Positions 1 through 12,000 of a DNA stretch of 27,832 nt are shown here, piece by piece (the first letter of the stretch is position 1; every line of letters starts with the position of its first letter). The notes under the pieces were generated by a model. That model had not been told where the DNA came from. It was given only the letters and a program-made list of their open reading frames with translations, and made no database searches. Position numbers and translations under genes: made by a program. The stretch is taken from the NCBI GenBank assembly GCA_003118195.1, contig BEXV01001703.1:63878-91709 (forward strand). Direction: 5' to 3'. Origin of the DNA: Hemicentrotus pulcherrimus. Lineage: Eukaryota > Echinodermata > Echinoidea > Camarodonta > Strongylocentrotidae.

Positions 1-213
1 GGGGTTTGTTACGCCACGTGTTCGTGTAGTCCCATATACATGTTTCTGTGTACAGTGTTTGTACCTTTACCAAATATCTTATTATTTTGATGATTCTAGA
101 ACCTTGCAATACACACACATTCTTATATGCTAGATGATCAACCTTTTCTGGTCGATTCCACACCGTTTCTTTCACAATGCAATCGCATGACTAGAACTTA
201 ACTTCATCTTTAA
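1..213. mobile_element. TIR element family X, right half, cut by the window edge
   Basis: Matches 21418-21602: TTTTGATGATTCYAGAACCT, TGCAATACACACA, GATCAACCTTTTC, TTTCTTTCACAATGCAATC and the end ACTTCATCTTTAA. Its left part would lie outside the window. It lies 3' of UBR4 exon P, in the intron before the missing last exon. Confidence 0.8.
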
Positions 214-721
214 GGTTGCCTGACCCACTTTTACATCATATCCCTAAAGGGAAATAGTGGAAAATAACTTGAAACCCATCATAACATTTTGATACGGAAT
301 ACATGCCTAGTGCCATTTTCTTTAGACCAAGCATTGATTTACAACTTGACAATTAACACCTTACTCTAAAATCAATAACTTAATCAATTCAATGTATTGT
401 TTTTTTTTTGTCCAATATACTTTCAACATGTAAATTTATTTGGCTCTTATGTAAAATAAAGGCAATACTGGGCATCTAGTGCTGAAGTTACAATATAGCG
501 CATTTAAAGATGACAGTGTGATATGCAACTCTCTTCTACAAAATACCTGGGGGTGTTTCACAAAGCTTGTCATGAGTGACAAATGACAGTATTTGTTATA
601 AGCTACTAAAATCCTTGCTTCTGATTGGTTATCGGCAGATTTGTCCCTGATTTTTGTCATTTGTCATTGAAAAAAGGCTTTGTGAAACACCACCCAGGTA
701 GAATGATAATGCTCGTCTTAC
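214..721 (-). other. UBR4 intron following exon P, with hairpin MITE
   Basis: No UBR4 C-terminal exon found between base 1 and 721. A small palindromic element lies at 545-699. Confidence 0.7.
545..699. mobile_element. Small hairpin MITE, about 155 bp
   Basis: Left end ACCTGGGGGTGTTTCACAAA and right end reverse-complemented ACCTGGGTGGTGTTTCACAA form near-perfect inverted repeats; interior ATGACAAATGACA/TGTCATTTGTCAT is also inverted. The GGGTGTTTCACAAAG end is a common deuterostome and mollusc MITE terminus. The minus-strand open frame across it is spurious. Confidence 0.82.
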
Positions 722-946
722 ATGGTAGCTCCAGAGGGACTGACGTGCCGGGTTTGAGCCGCCACGAGGAGCTGCCGGAGGATGGTGAGACGATTCTCCT
801 TCCATTTTTCCGGAGGAAGCAGGTGAACGTGGAGCACTGCGTAGTAGTAGGGACCGTCTACCTCATAGCTCGCTTCAACCCACTTGGAGGGTAGGGACTT
901 GAGGAGAGCGTTCAGGTTCTTCTCTTCCCGTGGCACAGAGCGTGTT
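722..946 (-). CDS. UBR4: UBR4 exon P (most 3' exon in window)
   Basis: 225 nt between an acceptor (tttcag) above 946 and a donor (gtaag) below 722; enters with one base completing a Thr codon and leaves with two bases of a split codon. Encodes [15 protein letters not shown], then [20 protein letters not shown], ending RHVSPSGAT, matching the UBR4 region just before its last exon. The open frame appears to continue one codon to a stop (ATG TAA), but that is the donor site, not the protein end. Confidence 0.93.
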
Positions 947-3041
947 CTGAAAGAAAGAATGGCGAATGGATAGAGGTAAAATGTGAACACAACAACTATC
1001 TGCCATTTATAAACATACTCCAAGATATCTGAACAAGGCATGTTCAAGAGCTGTTGCACAAATGATAATATCAGCATAAGAAGAACTAGTTCTATAAGTT
1101 GCTGAAACGACATTTTGAAAGGGTGTATTCAGCAGAAACAAGGCAATGCCATCAAACTAAATAGAGAGAGGAAAAGTGGTTCCATGATGGTATACAGATA
1201 AAGTTACCTCCAACAAAGTTTCATACCTCTACCTCAAAAGAATTCAGATTTATCACCAATCAACTGGTCATATACACATGTAAGAGATTTCTGCATTGTG
1301 TGCAATACTGTACACATGGAGAAGTGTTAGTTTGGGCCAGCATCTTTTGAAACTGCACTGTAAACAACGGTTGACATTTCAAAGTTTGGTATTCAAACAG
1401 GCTTTACAGCTTCAAATCAGTACATGATTCAAAGATGAGAGTTACATGTTGAAGACATAGAATGCCATGTCCATAAGATGGGAGGGGGGGGGGTGGGGGA
1501 GATGAAGATTACTCTTCCCCTTCCCCGCTATCATCACTGAAGGATCGCTCAAAGGCATACTGGTTGAGAAGCAGACTCCCTTCCTTCTCCCCCGACCCTT
1601 TAATTTCATTCTGATGGTCATTGATGCGACTTACGTGTTGATGACATAGAGGGCCATGTGCATGAGATAAGGTACAAGATGAACGTTACTCTGTCTTCCC
1701 CCTCCCCCGCTATCATCACTGAAGGATCGCTCAAAGGCAAACCGCTGTAGTAGAAGCTTAAGATCATGGATGGTGGCATGATGTGCTGGCTCACGGTGAC
1801 CGGTACACTCCTGCAGGTAGCTGTTATGTCTGGTGAAATGCAGAAGAGTATTGGAGAAAAAAATAAACAAAGATGCTAATTATTACAATTCAAATTGAAA
1901 TTTCAATGCATCAAATACATGTCTCATGACCAGACAAGCATGATTACCAAAACATACATCTATGAACAAAATACAATACCTTGGAAAATTCAGTAAATAG
2001 AAAATTTATCAATATTGTGTAATAAACACGCTGACAATCTCAAGGTTTTAAATTTACAAATTATTATATTTGAGCCAAAGGTGGGAAACTCTAGTAGATA
2101 TCACTTCATCTCTTTACCTTGTTACTTAAACGACCAAATGTCTAACTATCCATTAAAAGAATATTTAGAGTGATGAAATTTCTTTGTGCCTCCTTACCGT
2201 TCCTTGTTGGAACCTTTTTACCTAAATATTTAGTTGCATTCAAATATTCATTTAGACTATTGATGAAAGATAAGAGGATGTATTGCGAATATTCTCCCAC
2301 CCCAAAAATGTCTCTTTGGGGTCCAGAAGAGTGTGAATTTTATGTTGCATTAGAGGATTTAACGTTTTTCTGGCTCTAAACAGACGATTTCTTGTATCAG
2401 GCTTCAAGCATAACGGTACACATTGACTTGCTCACCTTGCTAAACAGCTTGCAAAAGCCGATTCGGGTACAGAGGGTCCCCACAGTGGTAGGAGTCCATT
2501 GCACTTGGTGTTAGCATTCTGAAGGGCTGCACTCTCCCACTCCTCACGACCACGAGCATGCCTGAATAAAGAGGTTTGAATATGGTTAGTTTTACTTCTA
2601 ACACTTTAATTACCCGACACAAAATGTCCTATGTACACTCTCTCACATATTTTTTTCTAAGTCGTTTCTAGGGACTGTTATAGATTTCTCTATTAGTACA
2701 TTGAACTTTTACCCATTCTCCTCCTCTCTATTTGTTTATCCCTCTCTCGCCTCTATTACCCTTCTCGTTTCCATCTCTTAAAGCTAGTTACATGATGATC
2801 ACACTGAATAAATTTGAAATGAACCATGGCTGTGTATCCCTCATTCTTTCAAGATTCTTCTTACTCTCATCCACGCCACTCTCGTCCTTCTTTCATTCTA
2901 TTCCGCCAGCTGCTCTCTCCATCCATCCATCCCTTCTTGCCTTACAGCAGCAACATGACAGTCATAGTACACAATGTGAGACACAGTGGTGTATCCATCA
3001 CTTTTAAAAGAAGCTCCATCTCACATTCTTCCTACTCATCA

Positions 3042-3080
<39 letters not shown>

Positions 3081-6000
3081 ATCTCTCTCTCTGTCTCTCT
3101 CCTTTCATTCTATCCCTCCAGCCACCTTCTCCCTCCATCCCAAAACTCACCTTACAGCAGCTACATGGCAATCATAGTGCACAATGTTGAAGTAAGGCAC
3201 AGTGGTGTATCCATCACTTTTAATAGATGCTCCATCTCACATTCATCATTCTCTTAACCCCTCTCTCTCTCTCTCCTTTCATTCTATCCCTCCAGCCAAC
3301 CTCTCCCTCCATCCCAAACTCACCTTACAGCAGCTACATGGCAATCATAGTGCACGATGTTGAAGTGAGATACTGTCGTGTATCCCTGGGTCTTGCGAGA
3401 TTTGATCTCAAAGTCTTCTAATGGTGAACACTTGGTGAATGTGTAGATTCCCAATACCTGTAAAAAAAAAGGGAAAATCCCTTAATATAATTTTTTTTCT
3501 AAATGATTTGATCATCAATATTACTATCATTGTTTGTATTTTATAACAATGCGTACTGAAAATAAACTTTAAAGTGCACATAACAAAGGTGTTGCTATGT
3601 TCTTCAGGATTGACACATAATTATTCAAGTCATAGTTACAGATGGAAGTTAACTTTACTTTGGGAAACTAAATTCAAGATTTTTATTAAAATGGAAAAGT
3701 AAATTCCTAATCACTGTAGCTCATAAATAGGATTGGTTTTTTAGCCAGGAAATACATGTTGTCACTAAGTCAATATGCTGTCATGTAAAGCAATTCTGAT
3801 TCCAAAATTAAATTAATGTAGTCTCAAGTAAAACTGAGCTCGCCTGGCAGAAGCCTTAGGAATATAATTTTCATATGTCAAATATCTTCAGTATGCTACT
3901 TGTCATCAAACTTCAACTTCTACATATTCCCTTGGAATATGGAATTTGCCTTCCCCTACCTAATGCTGTTCATAGAGTTGAGAAATGATGATCTCCAAAA
4001 CACTTAGAATGTCTTACCTTCTCTGGTTGGTACCTGTATCCCTCTCTACATATACAGCATGTCAAGCCAGTTTCCTCCATCAATTCCTCCATCTGTTTGA
4101 AGACCGTCTTCTTGGCTGTCACTTGGCCCTTCTCATTGGTCTGGAAAGGAAAAGGGAAAATTAAGAATAATGGGGTTTGAAAAAAATAAAATGTGAAATG
4201 CACTACCTTATTCTTTCATTTCTCACTATCTCTTTCTTTCTCTATAACTCATGCTCCCTATCTCTACCCCCCCCCCATCCCCCATTTCTCTCATTTTTTT
4301 CCCTTTCCTTTCTTTAAGCGTTCCTGTCCTTCTCTCTCTCTCTCTTCAGATTTTTAACCAACATTCCAAAAGCTCCTAGCTGTTCTTCATCGCTCCGGTT
4401 ACAGTTTACCCCTACACTTCTTTTAAAACAAAAATCTTTCAGTTTATTCTACCCCCTCTCTCAGTTTCCTCCAAAATGTTCTCTTTCAGTTTTGTATTCC
4501 CCCTCCCCCCTCTCTCTCTCTCTCTCTCTCACATTCTTTCTATCTTTCTCTGTCTTTCTTACCGACATGCCCAGTGCACCTAGCTGTTTCATCCTCATCG
4601 CCATAGCAAGCCTCTTCTTCTCAGCCTTAGTCTGGGCCCGGACTTCATCAATCTTCTTGGCGACGGTCGGGTTGGACTTGAGAGCTTCCATCAGGTTCTC
4701 AGAAAGCGACCCGATGCCTTCTTCAGAAGAGATCTGCTCCATCTTATGAACGGCCGGGATGATCTCATTCCCTGCCAGCAGCTATGGGGCAAAAAGAATT
4801 GGAAATACTTTGTTACAGGTATCCTCAATTTTCTGATCATCTACTTCATCTTTTTCAAAACCATCACCTCATTACAGAAGGCCTTCATAATAATCACCAA
4901 AAATTATTAACATCTTCATTTAAGTCAGAATTATTAGAATCATCATCTAAATAATGTTTCTTGTTCAGTCTCATCATCATCATCATCAGAAGCCTGAGCA
5001 TCTACATCAAACCTTCTATTATGATTTAAAAACTCAACTATTAGTTGCTCTTACAGCCCCTAAATTATGAAATAGATTACCAATTAGTTTACAAATTAGT
5101 ATCTGTCCATTACTATCCATAGAGTCGTTCATCAAAGTTTGAAGTACTTCTTGTTTAATAACAATATTTTTGTTTAAAGTATTAAAGTTGGTAATTATCT
5201 GTATTGCTGTATGTTTACTTTATGCTGTACCTCTTTTTGTTCAGTGCTTAATAGAAACATTGTAATAAGCACTTTATAAATGTAATTTATTATTATTAGT
5301 AGTAGTAATAAAAACATCAATCACTACTTCATCTTCTCCATTCTCATCATTGATACTGGTTAACTCACTGTTACCATGACTACTACCACCACCACCACCA
5401 CCACAATGGCAGACATGAATGCATCTCACTCAGCTTACCTGTGATTTGGGATGCCCGGTACACAATCCCGTCAGTATACGTAGAACGTACGGCAGGGCAG
5501 GCTTGGACAGGAACTCTTTCCAAGGCAGGGAGTCGAGGCTGAAAAAGCAAAAAAAAAGTCGGCAACACAATGGTTTAGAATGAAGTATCTAGTGACTAAT
5601 GCCTCAGTCACACCAACAAAACCGACACAAGAATGACAGCAGACCTAACAAAATATGACATTACCCCGCATGCCAAGAGTCGATTGGTTTGGAGTTGGTT
5701 TGGTTGTGTGACTGAGGTATTTCATACCTGGGTTACAATGAAAGTGTTTGTACATGCACTTGCAAAATTATCTATATTTAATATTAAATATTTAATTATT
5801 CAGACAATAAGTTTAATAGTGATAACACTAATTTGATATAGTCTTTTAGTTGGACATAAACCCATTGAATCATGTGTCTGAGATACATCAGGTTAGGGTC
5901 TACGGAGAATGCATATTACATCCCCCCCCAAAAAAAATTGTATTGAACTGGTTACAACAAAATTAACTTTCACCGAGTTACTGATTGTCATCAACGATGC

Positions 6001-9000
6001 TTCTTACGACCTTTATTATTTGTATCAAAAACAAATAAAAACACAAGGTCATCTAGNCCCCCCAAACAAATTGTATTTAATTGGTTACAACCTGATAAAT
6101 GATCACAGATTTTCTGAGTGTTTATCAACCATGCTTCTTACAACCTTCATTATTTGTATCAAAAAAGAAATTAAAAACATATGGTCATCCAGAGACTACT
6201 TTACACATAAATCAAGATTGATTCTTACTTGCTAGCAAGAGGAATCTTGCGGCTGACATATTTGATGGCATCCTTGACTATCTCCTCCTCTATCATCATA
6301 TCCTTCAGCTGAACACCATTCACATTGTTCTAAAGATACGAAAATAAGAAAATACAATAAAAAGATTTTCAAATCAATATATTTAGATTTCTGATTTAAA
6401 AATCATAATTTTACAACTTTGCTTTTGATGAAACAATCACCTATAGATCTTACATTCGACAGCTAATTAATATAGAGAATACAAATACAGCCCTTTTTAG
6501 AATAACTGGATTTGTACTTTTGCAAAGATATTTTTAATAATCAGATGGAATATGACAATGATTTGCAAAATTAATGAATCCAATGACAGGGTAGTAATAT
6601 CTGTAAGGTGCTTAGAGAAGGTATTTTGTGTTTAGCACTCACTAAATCTAGACTATTCTTATCAATGTCTAGAATCCAAGATTATCCACATCCAGTATCG
6701 TACTGTAAAAATATTATTTAACCCACCCAGGATTTTGCTCAAAATAAGCGTTTTTAAAGCACAAAAATAGTCTGTGGTAATGATGTTGATCCCTCAATGC
6801 TTACCTCTATGCCGGCTGTAATGACACAGAAGCTCTCTACATGAATCTCATCATCTTGAGAGTGGTCCACATCAAATCTAGTAATGAATGAAACAAAGTT
6901 ATCATGAGATTAGATAACCATCATGAGATTAGATAATCATCATACTGACAGCTTACCTGTCAACCTTTCACAGCAAAAAGAGGAATAACGTAAATCTCTG
7001 TGTATAAGACGCACTTTTTTCCCACCGATTTTTTTTTTTAAAGTGTCAATTTATGCCCCTCCACCTGCACTGTGCCTGGCAATGTCTCCCAGCTCAGTCA
7101 TACAAGGTGTGTTGACTCACCGCTCGGAAACTAGAACAAAATGACCTGTATGGCCGGATTTCTGTTTGGAATTTATCTGTCATCTTCAGTTCTAAAAATG
7201 ACATTGTTATTATTATTTGTGACAAGTTCACAAGCACAAATCGGCGCCTTCAACTGCACCTCGCAGTAAAATAGAGGTCCTTTCCGCATGGGTTTAATGA
7301 ACATGGACCTGCCTACGGAGTTGGCAAGTAAAAATTGGGGTGTGTCTTTATACAGAGATTTACAGGGTACAGTGTATTTAGTATACTTTTTGCACGGAAT
7401 ATTTCATAAAAAGAGAGGAATCTAGGGTTCAAAACAATATCTTGATGGCCCAAAATATGAATCATTCCTCCAAAATAGGAATGGTTGGCAGCTATGACCG
7501 AGGCATACAAAACAGCTCATCATCGGTTACTGTTAAGTGCATCTGAGCCATCCTCAAATCCTGGTTACCTCATGGATTAATTTTCTCAGTTTGCACAACT
7601 CTCTTAAAGACTTGTCTGTAAATCCTTATGAAATGGCACAATAAAACTTGTTTCCTAGGTAAATTTCCAGAGGGATAACATGATTGAAAACCTTGAATCA
7701 CAATATTTTTTTTGAATAATGTCACAACATTATATCCCTTCAGTGTCAAAGTACATTGTGTCTCTACTGAAACTGTATTGTATCAAATTAGATGGGTTGA
7801 GATTATATAGGTATTAGGATTATATTAGCTCACCTGGGTCTAGACATGTACTCTTAAGAGTTAACAAGCCTTGTCTAAACCCACAAGATTTTTTTGAAAT
7901 GACTAAAAGGAGATGCAAAACTTACTTGTCCAAGTCTAGGTAAGGTTTGAAGTGATGGATGAGGGTGCGCATCTTGTCCCCTTCACCGAACGAGAGGAAC
8001 GGTATGATCCGCATCAAGCCCTGTAGAACACTGGCATGGCTACGGACAAACGGGCTATTGATGCGATCCAGTAGAGCTACCAGTTGAGCTTTATCACACG
8101 AGAGGATCACGGACGGCTGCAAGAAAACGATGAAAACAATTAATCGTCATTGGGCTAAAGGAATTGCATATCCAAAGATTTTGTACTACTAAGTGTCAAA
8201 TTATGTGTTTCAATTTTTTGCGTCATTGTTATACATGTACTTATATTCTTAGATAGCATTTGCCAAAAGAGGTATGAAAAGTGTTACACAGTCAATATGT
8301 GATCACTTCATTCACATAGGGTCTTTGGAACAGAAATTTGGGATGGATCACTGCCACAGAAAGTACGATACGGAGGACAAGATTCAGGCTAATGACAATG
8401 TAAGCTAGGATTGGAGCCTGGACACTCATTCAATACACACAGTGTCAGTAAACTAATATCAAACATCAGCACATAGAGATGACAGCCTGAAGTGTTATGA
8501 CTACAGACTCACCTTTCCCCCCTCTAGAGGCTCATTGTTTGCCTCCATCAGTATCACCTCCATGATGGACAGCAGTTGCTCGGCAACCATGGCTCCGCCT
8601 CCAGATCCAGGCTCCTCGTGTTCAGCCAAAAGCACCTGTAGACAAGTAAATGAATTGAATGAATTAAAATGAAGCAAATTTACAGAAAAACAGTAACAGA
8701 AATAGAAAGTAAAAACTCACATAATTTTTTATGGAGGGCTTTGAATCTTCTGGAGAAAGTGCTTTATAAATTCCGCAGGTTATTGTCATTTCTTTCATTT
8801 ATACTTCAGTTATTTATTAGGGTTACTAAAAAAGCAAACAAAGGTTTTCCAGGTAATGAACACATACTTTTGTTTTTGACAGAAAAACAGGACAAGAAAT
8901 CAAAATTTGGATTATGATAGGGTAGTATTACTGGGTGTAATGAAACATACAATTGCCTATATGTTACCTACTATGATGGGAGGCTGGATACTACAGATTT

Positions 9001-12000
9001 AGCCATTTCAAGAACTCAATGTTCATTTATTTTTTTCTCACAAGCCTCATTATCAAATTTGCAACTGTTTATCTCCTTATCAGATAATAAGAAGTCTGTA
9101 ATCATATCAGTATTTGTGTATGATCCCGGGCACGAATTCGTACATCTGGATTATTCAATTAATAATTAGCAATTGAGAAAAGCAAGAATACTGTTTAGGG
9201 GCAGCATTCCTGATTCAGTGAGACACAGGGGTAAAGTTTATTTGCATCAAGGAGTAAATTTTTGTCCAACAATTCATTTTTATATCATACATGTAACTTT
9301 AGAATTACAGGGGAAATTCACCCTGATATTACGTTGGTTTAGATAGAAGCAAATGAATGAGAGAAACTGGTCAGTGAAAGTTTGAGCAAATCCTGATTAC
9401 ATATAACTAAGTTATGAAATTTTGAATTTTTGATCAATCAAACACAAATTGGCAACACTGTAATGTATCTTGCAAACTCGTCTCCAATTTGCTCTTTACA
9501 TGAAATGTCATAGTTAAATTTTCTTCATTATTGATGACAAAATAGATTTTTGTCCATGCAGGGGATGTACAAAAACATATTTGCAATAATTTCGTTTAGG
9601 GCCCATATACAAGAAACATCACAGAGTTGCCAATTTGTGTTTGATTGATCGCAACTTCAAAAATTCATGATTTTCTTATGATTCTCTCATTTTGTTGCTT
9701 GAATTAAAACTAACTTAATATCAGGATGGAGTTCCCCTTTAAGAAAATTTAAGAGAATGATTACCCTATTGAGAACGGCGAGCATGATGTTCAGGGTCTG
9801 CATTCCAGGTTCAATGAGACGCTGACGATTAGCCTTGACCTTTGAACTGTAGTTGAAGAGCTTCAGAAGGACAATCAATAGCTGCTGACCTCTGACTAGG
9901 TCATTCAGGTATGCCAACCTGGTGAGAAATGGAGAAAACATTTAAAGCCCCACTGTACTTCTTGTAGCTACTTGCTCCCTCTATATAGAAAACAATGCCT
10001 AAGCGGTGCTCGTTGGTCCCCCATGATCTTCTTTTTCTCATGTTAATTGAGAGCTGGGTTGATGAGATGTAAGTGACCTTGCAAGGAGGTCTAATCCACC
10101 TGGCAAAACTAGTACAGACAGGTTTTAAGGTATATTTTCTTTCACTCAAAGTGTAGTTACAACAGATACAAATTAGAATGACAGAACAAAAAAATTAGCT
10201 AAAAAATTGATACTTTCAATTGTTTACTGTTTTTCTCTCCTAACACATGCTGCCTATACAAGTGTCTGACTTGTGTTTCTTTGCTGAATATAGAACAATC
10301 TCTTTAAACATATATTTCAACGTCATTCGAAAGAAAAGCAGCAAAATGGGGACCAAACCACAACCTTTCAATTTCAAGCTAAGTGCATAAACCACTTGAT
10401 TACGACACTTCTACTGATGAGTGAGTGGATTGATCAAAACATGGTGTGTACATGTAGATGTACAGGTTGTTATTGCTGAATCAGACTGAACTGTATAAAG
10501 GTATATCTGACTTACCTGTGTAGCATGACTGCCAGTCCATCACATTCACTCATCACAGAGGCAAGCTTGTATACATCCTCATCATTAGTGTCCTCATCTA
10601 TATATACACAAATTTGAACGCACACATAATAGTAAAATGAAGTTCAGTGTCCATGAAAAAAATGATGAAAATCTTGCAAGAAGCAAACATAACCTATGTT
10701 GTATTAAGAATTTCTTCTATTTGCTCTTCAAAACACTTAATTACAATCCCTTGAAATTTGAACGTTTCTTTTAAGAAATAGTAACTGGCTTTTAATAATA
10801 GGCAATACAAGCACGATGAAGATGCTCATAATCCTAGGAATGGTAATAAACGGTTTAAAGCCTCAAAATGGCATTTACCATCTCTTATGAAGTATTGATG
10901 CACTAAATCTGTCCAAAAAATAAATGCACCTTGCAAGGTGATACAGATGGATTGCTTCATACACCAAGCACTATATGCTAACACCAAACACCAAACTACT
11001 TGTGTTAAGCTAAATGCTCATTATTTTACAGTTGTTATCCACAGATTCAATAAACTCTTCAGTAACATTTCATGGAGTCGTTACAGATGTATTGATTTGG
11101 AGCTTACACTGTATGTCCTTTTAAAAATATTTAACTTGGAACACTAGACATCCTTATGCAAACACTCCAAAATCTTACCGTTGGTGTTATCCACAGATTC
11201 AATGAACTCTTCAGTAGCATCCCCTAGGAGACCTCTCATCCTGTATGTGATTCGCATTGGTTCTCCCTATCAAAGACAAACAACATGCATAATGCTTTCA
11301 ATAATACTTGTAAGACACCTTGCACTAACTGAAAAAAGAAGGATACACATGCATGTAAGTTAAAAGGAGAGAGACAGATGGAAGAGAAAGAACAGTGATG
11401 ACAAAATTGTATATCAAATATTTTCTTAGAAATAACATTTGAGACAGGAGGAGAAAGAGAGCAACAATTTAAGATATAAATATCATTAAAAAAGTTAAAG
11501 AGAAAACATAAGAGTACATGGAGAGTAAGAGAGAGATAGTGATACACAATGGGAACAAAAAGTGCATAAGAAATATATAAAAGGGAACATGGAGAGAAAG
11601 AGTCAGAGAGAAATCGGAAGATAAGAGAGAAAAAAAAGATAAAGGTGAAGAATGTTATCAATCCTACCTCATTATCAGGACACCAGATCTTCTTGTAAAC
11701 ATCCTTCACGGGTAAGTCCAGACTCATGATCTTGTTGTTCACTAGCAGCTACAACAACAAAATTAACAAAACATTTATCAATACAAGTTATCTTCAGGAT
11801 ACGTTCCAAGCCTACAACATCCCATTTTACATGAAGTACAAATCTTACAATGGTGATCTTGATAACAGTAACATTATCCACATCAAAAGTCATACAGGTG
11901 GAAATTGTAAAGTGCTCTTTCCTAAATTTACAAGGCACTGGAAACTATTAATACCTGGCTTTAACTGAGCTTCCACGATAAATTGCTCAAGCATTAAAAA

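Larger units (their letters stand above)
2820..3395. repeat. Tandem duplication of exon M 3' half plus intron flank
   Basis: Units share the exon M 3' half, a flank containing CTTTCATTCTATCCCTCCAGCC and a (CT)n tract. Unit starts (exon-M donor position) are at 2941, 3151 and 3324. The (CT)n microsatellite at about 3049-3110 is the longest stretch. Confidence 0.85.
8636..9764 (-). other. UBR4 intron E-F
   Basis: About 1.1 kb intron holding the 438-bp palindromic TIR element (9305-9742) and a probable exon E relic (9165-9229). An 82-codon plus-strand open frame at 8669-8917 has no recognisable homology and is AT-rich; judged spurious. Confidence 0.7.

Noticed and set aside
436..660. 74-codon minus-strand open frame as the UBR4 last exon
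   Set aside because: It overlaps a hairpin MITE and has none of the conserved UBR4 C-terminal sequence.
718..721. Stop codon after GATM as the end of UBR4
   Set aside because: It overlaps a consensus donor (AT|gtaag), and UBR4 normally continues for about 100 further residues.
2732..3421. Plus-strand Ser/Leu-rich open frames
   Set aside because: Translation of CT microsatellite and the antisense of exon M and its copies.
4461..4562. Extension of UBR4 exon K into [13 protein letters not shown] sequence
   Set aside because: A donor gtaag follows GMS and exon L continues the homology with TNEKGQV; the extension is microsatellite.
11236..11742. 168-codon minus-strand open frame
   Set aside because: Reads through parts of exons B and C in the wrong frame or across the GA-rich intron; splice sites and UBR4 homology define the real exons.
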